DNA of 64,000 nucleotides from Xanthomonas campestris pv. badrii (lineage in GTDB: Bacteria; Pseudomonadota; Gammaproteobacteria; Xanthomonadales; Xanthomonadaceae). Below the pieces are notes generated by a model. The model was not told the DNA's origin. It did not search any database and worked only from the letters and a program-made list of their open reading frames with translations. A program made the position numbers and the translations under genes. This document shows positions 63,228 to 64,000 of this stretch, piece after piece. The DNA lies in contig NZ_CP051651.1 of NCBI RefSeq assembly GCF_012848175.1, positions 3,782,001-3,846,000 on the forward strand, read 5' to 3'. Position 1 is the stretch's first letter. Each line of letters begins with the position of its first letter.

Positions 63228-64000
63228 ATGGAATTCTTTGCGCATTCGACCAAGCGGCAGGATCGCAGCGATTGGCAGCGGCTGGCCGATCACTTGCTCG
63301 CCGTCGGCGAGCGCGCCGCCAGGAATGCCGCGCCGTTTGGAGGCCAACGTCTGGCCAGTCTGGCCGGGCAGCTGCACGACCTTGGCAAGTACACGCAGCA
63401 GTTTCAGCATCGGCTGGACGGTGACCCAGCCCGCGTGGATCACGCGACCTGGGGCGCAAAAATCGCCTGCGAGCGCTATGGCACCGCCGGCACCCTGCTC
63501 GCTTACGGCATCGCGGGCCATCACGCCGGCCTGGCCGATGGACGACCAGGACACGTAACGCAGTCGCGCCCTTCGCTGCACGAGCGCCTGTCGCAGGACT
63601 ACCAAGAACGGGAACTGCCACCACTGCTGTCGGACTGGGAACGGGAGTTGTCACCGCCGGCCAAGCTGGCGTTGCCGGAAGGATTTACTGGACATCCGCG
63701 TCAGGAGCGTCGCCCGTTCCAGCTCACGGTCCTGACGCGGATGATTTTCTCCTGCCTGGTCGATGCCGACTTCACCGATACCGACGATTTCTATCGCCGC
63801 CTGGAAGGGCGGCAGTCGCGTGCAGAGGAAACCGGCACACGTCCGGCCCTGCCAGAGCTGCGGCAACGCCTGAATGCGCACTTGGCCTCGTTGCCCATCG
63901 AGGGCGGCATCAATCCCTTGCGCGCGCAGATCCTGCGCGAAGTCCGTGCTAAGGCCGGTATGCGTCCTGGTCTGTTCTCGCTCACCGTACCCACCGGCGG
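63228..64000 (+). CDS. cas3: CRISPR-associated Cas3, N-terminal part (type I, probably I-C)
   Basis: An open frame of 257 codons from ATG 63228 to the right edge, with GGAG eight bases upstream. It starts MEFFAHSTKRQDRSDWQRL, the usual Cas3 opening with His6. HD nuclease motifs are LHDLGK (His50-Asp51), HATWGA (His72), GHHAG (His98-His99) and LVDADF (Asp179). The window ends at LFSLTVPTGG, the start of a Walker A (xPTGxGKT), so the helicase domain follows outside. Cas3 shreds DNA marked by Cascade. The HD-helicase fusion and the opening sequence fit subtype I-C, but subtype cannot be proved without the other cas genes. No repeats are visible in the window. Confidence 0.9.
   Translation, partial: MEFFAHSTKRQDRSDWQRLADHLLAVGERAARNAAPFGGQRLASLAGQLHDLGKYTQQFQHRLDGDPARVDHATWGAKIACERYGTAGTLLAYGIAGHHAGLADGRPGHVTQSRPSLHERLSQDYQERELPPLLSDWERELSPPAKLALPEGFTGHPRQERRPFQLTVLTRMIFSCLVDADFTDTDDFYRRLEGRQSRAEETGTRPALPELRQRLNAHLASLPIEGGINPLRAQILREVRAKAGMRPGLFSLTVPTG

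Overview
The window looks like a chromosome segment of a Xanthomonas species (Gammaproteobacteria, Lysobacterales). It is very GC-rich outside the first 5 kb. The gene neighbourhoods are typical of the group: rsmB-fmt-def-tsaP-dprA-smg, rhlB-trxA-rho, ftsE-ftsX near rpoH, a monomeric NADP isocitrate dehydrogenase with aceK, and many intergenic GGGATTCGGG-type repeats. The genus is inferred from sequence style and recognised proteins, not from a database search.

Bases 1 to about 5160 are a mobile island of visibly lower GC. It ends in the 3' part of a tRNA gene with anticodon CAT, probably tRNA-Ile2. Next to the tRNA is a P4-type integrase preceded by four GTGAGTA repeats. The cargo is a complete type II restriction-modification system: a divergent C5-cytosine methyltransferase, a controller protein with a C-box pair upstream, and an endonuclease that closely resembles SgrAI. 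Further in lie an Imm11/DUF1629 immunity-like gene and an AHH-nuclease toxin gene that runs off the left edge.

From 5.3 to 26.8 kb is core genome. It holds rpoD with an extended -10 promoter, dtd, a lipid A acyltransferase, ribA, two PH-domain membrane proteins, a cell-envelope glycosylation group (CDP-glycerol-type transferase, WaaE/KdtX-type glycosyltransferase, O-antigen ligase-like protein, ArnT-like transferase), rsmB, fmt, def, tsaP, dprA, smg and two GYF-domain membrane proteins. From 26.9 to 39.8 kb come topA, tsaC, two DUF4124 secreted proteins, an SDR enzyme, a small lipoprotein, sppA, a MATE pump, a DUF3667 protein and a DUF3106 pair. From 40 to 63 kb come priA, preceded by a palindrome carrying two consensus DnaA boxes, a Coa1-like/NYN-LOTUS/GST operon, ndh, a TRIC-type channel, rpoH with a sigma-E-like promoter, an ftsE-ftsX-response regulator-ung operon, rhlB, trxA, rho, aceK with an overlapping LysR gene, icd and a SWIM-domain protein.

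The last 773 bases are the start of cas3 with an intact HD domain and the opening of a P-loop. A type I CRISPR-Cas locus (probably I-C) therefore begins here and continues past the right edge. The window is core genome with defence genes at both ends: restriction-modification and a toxin/immunity pair on the left, CRISPR-Cas on the right.
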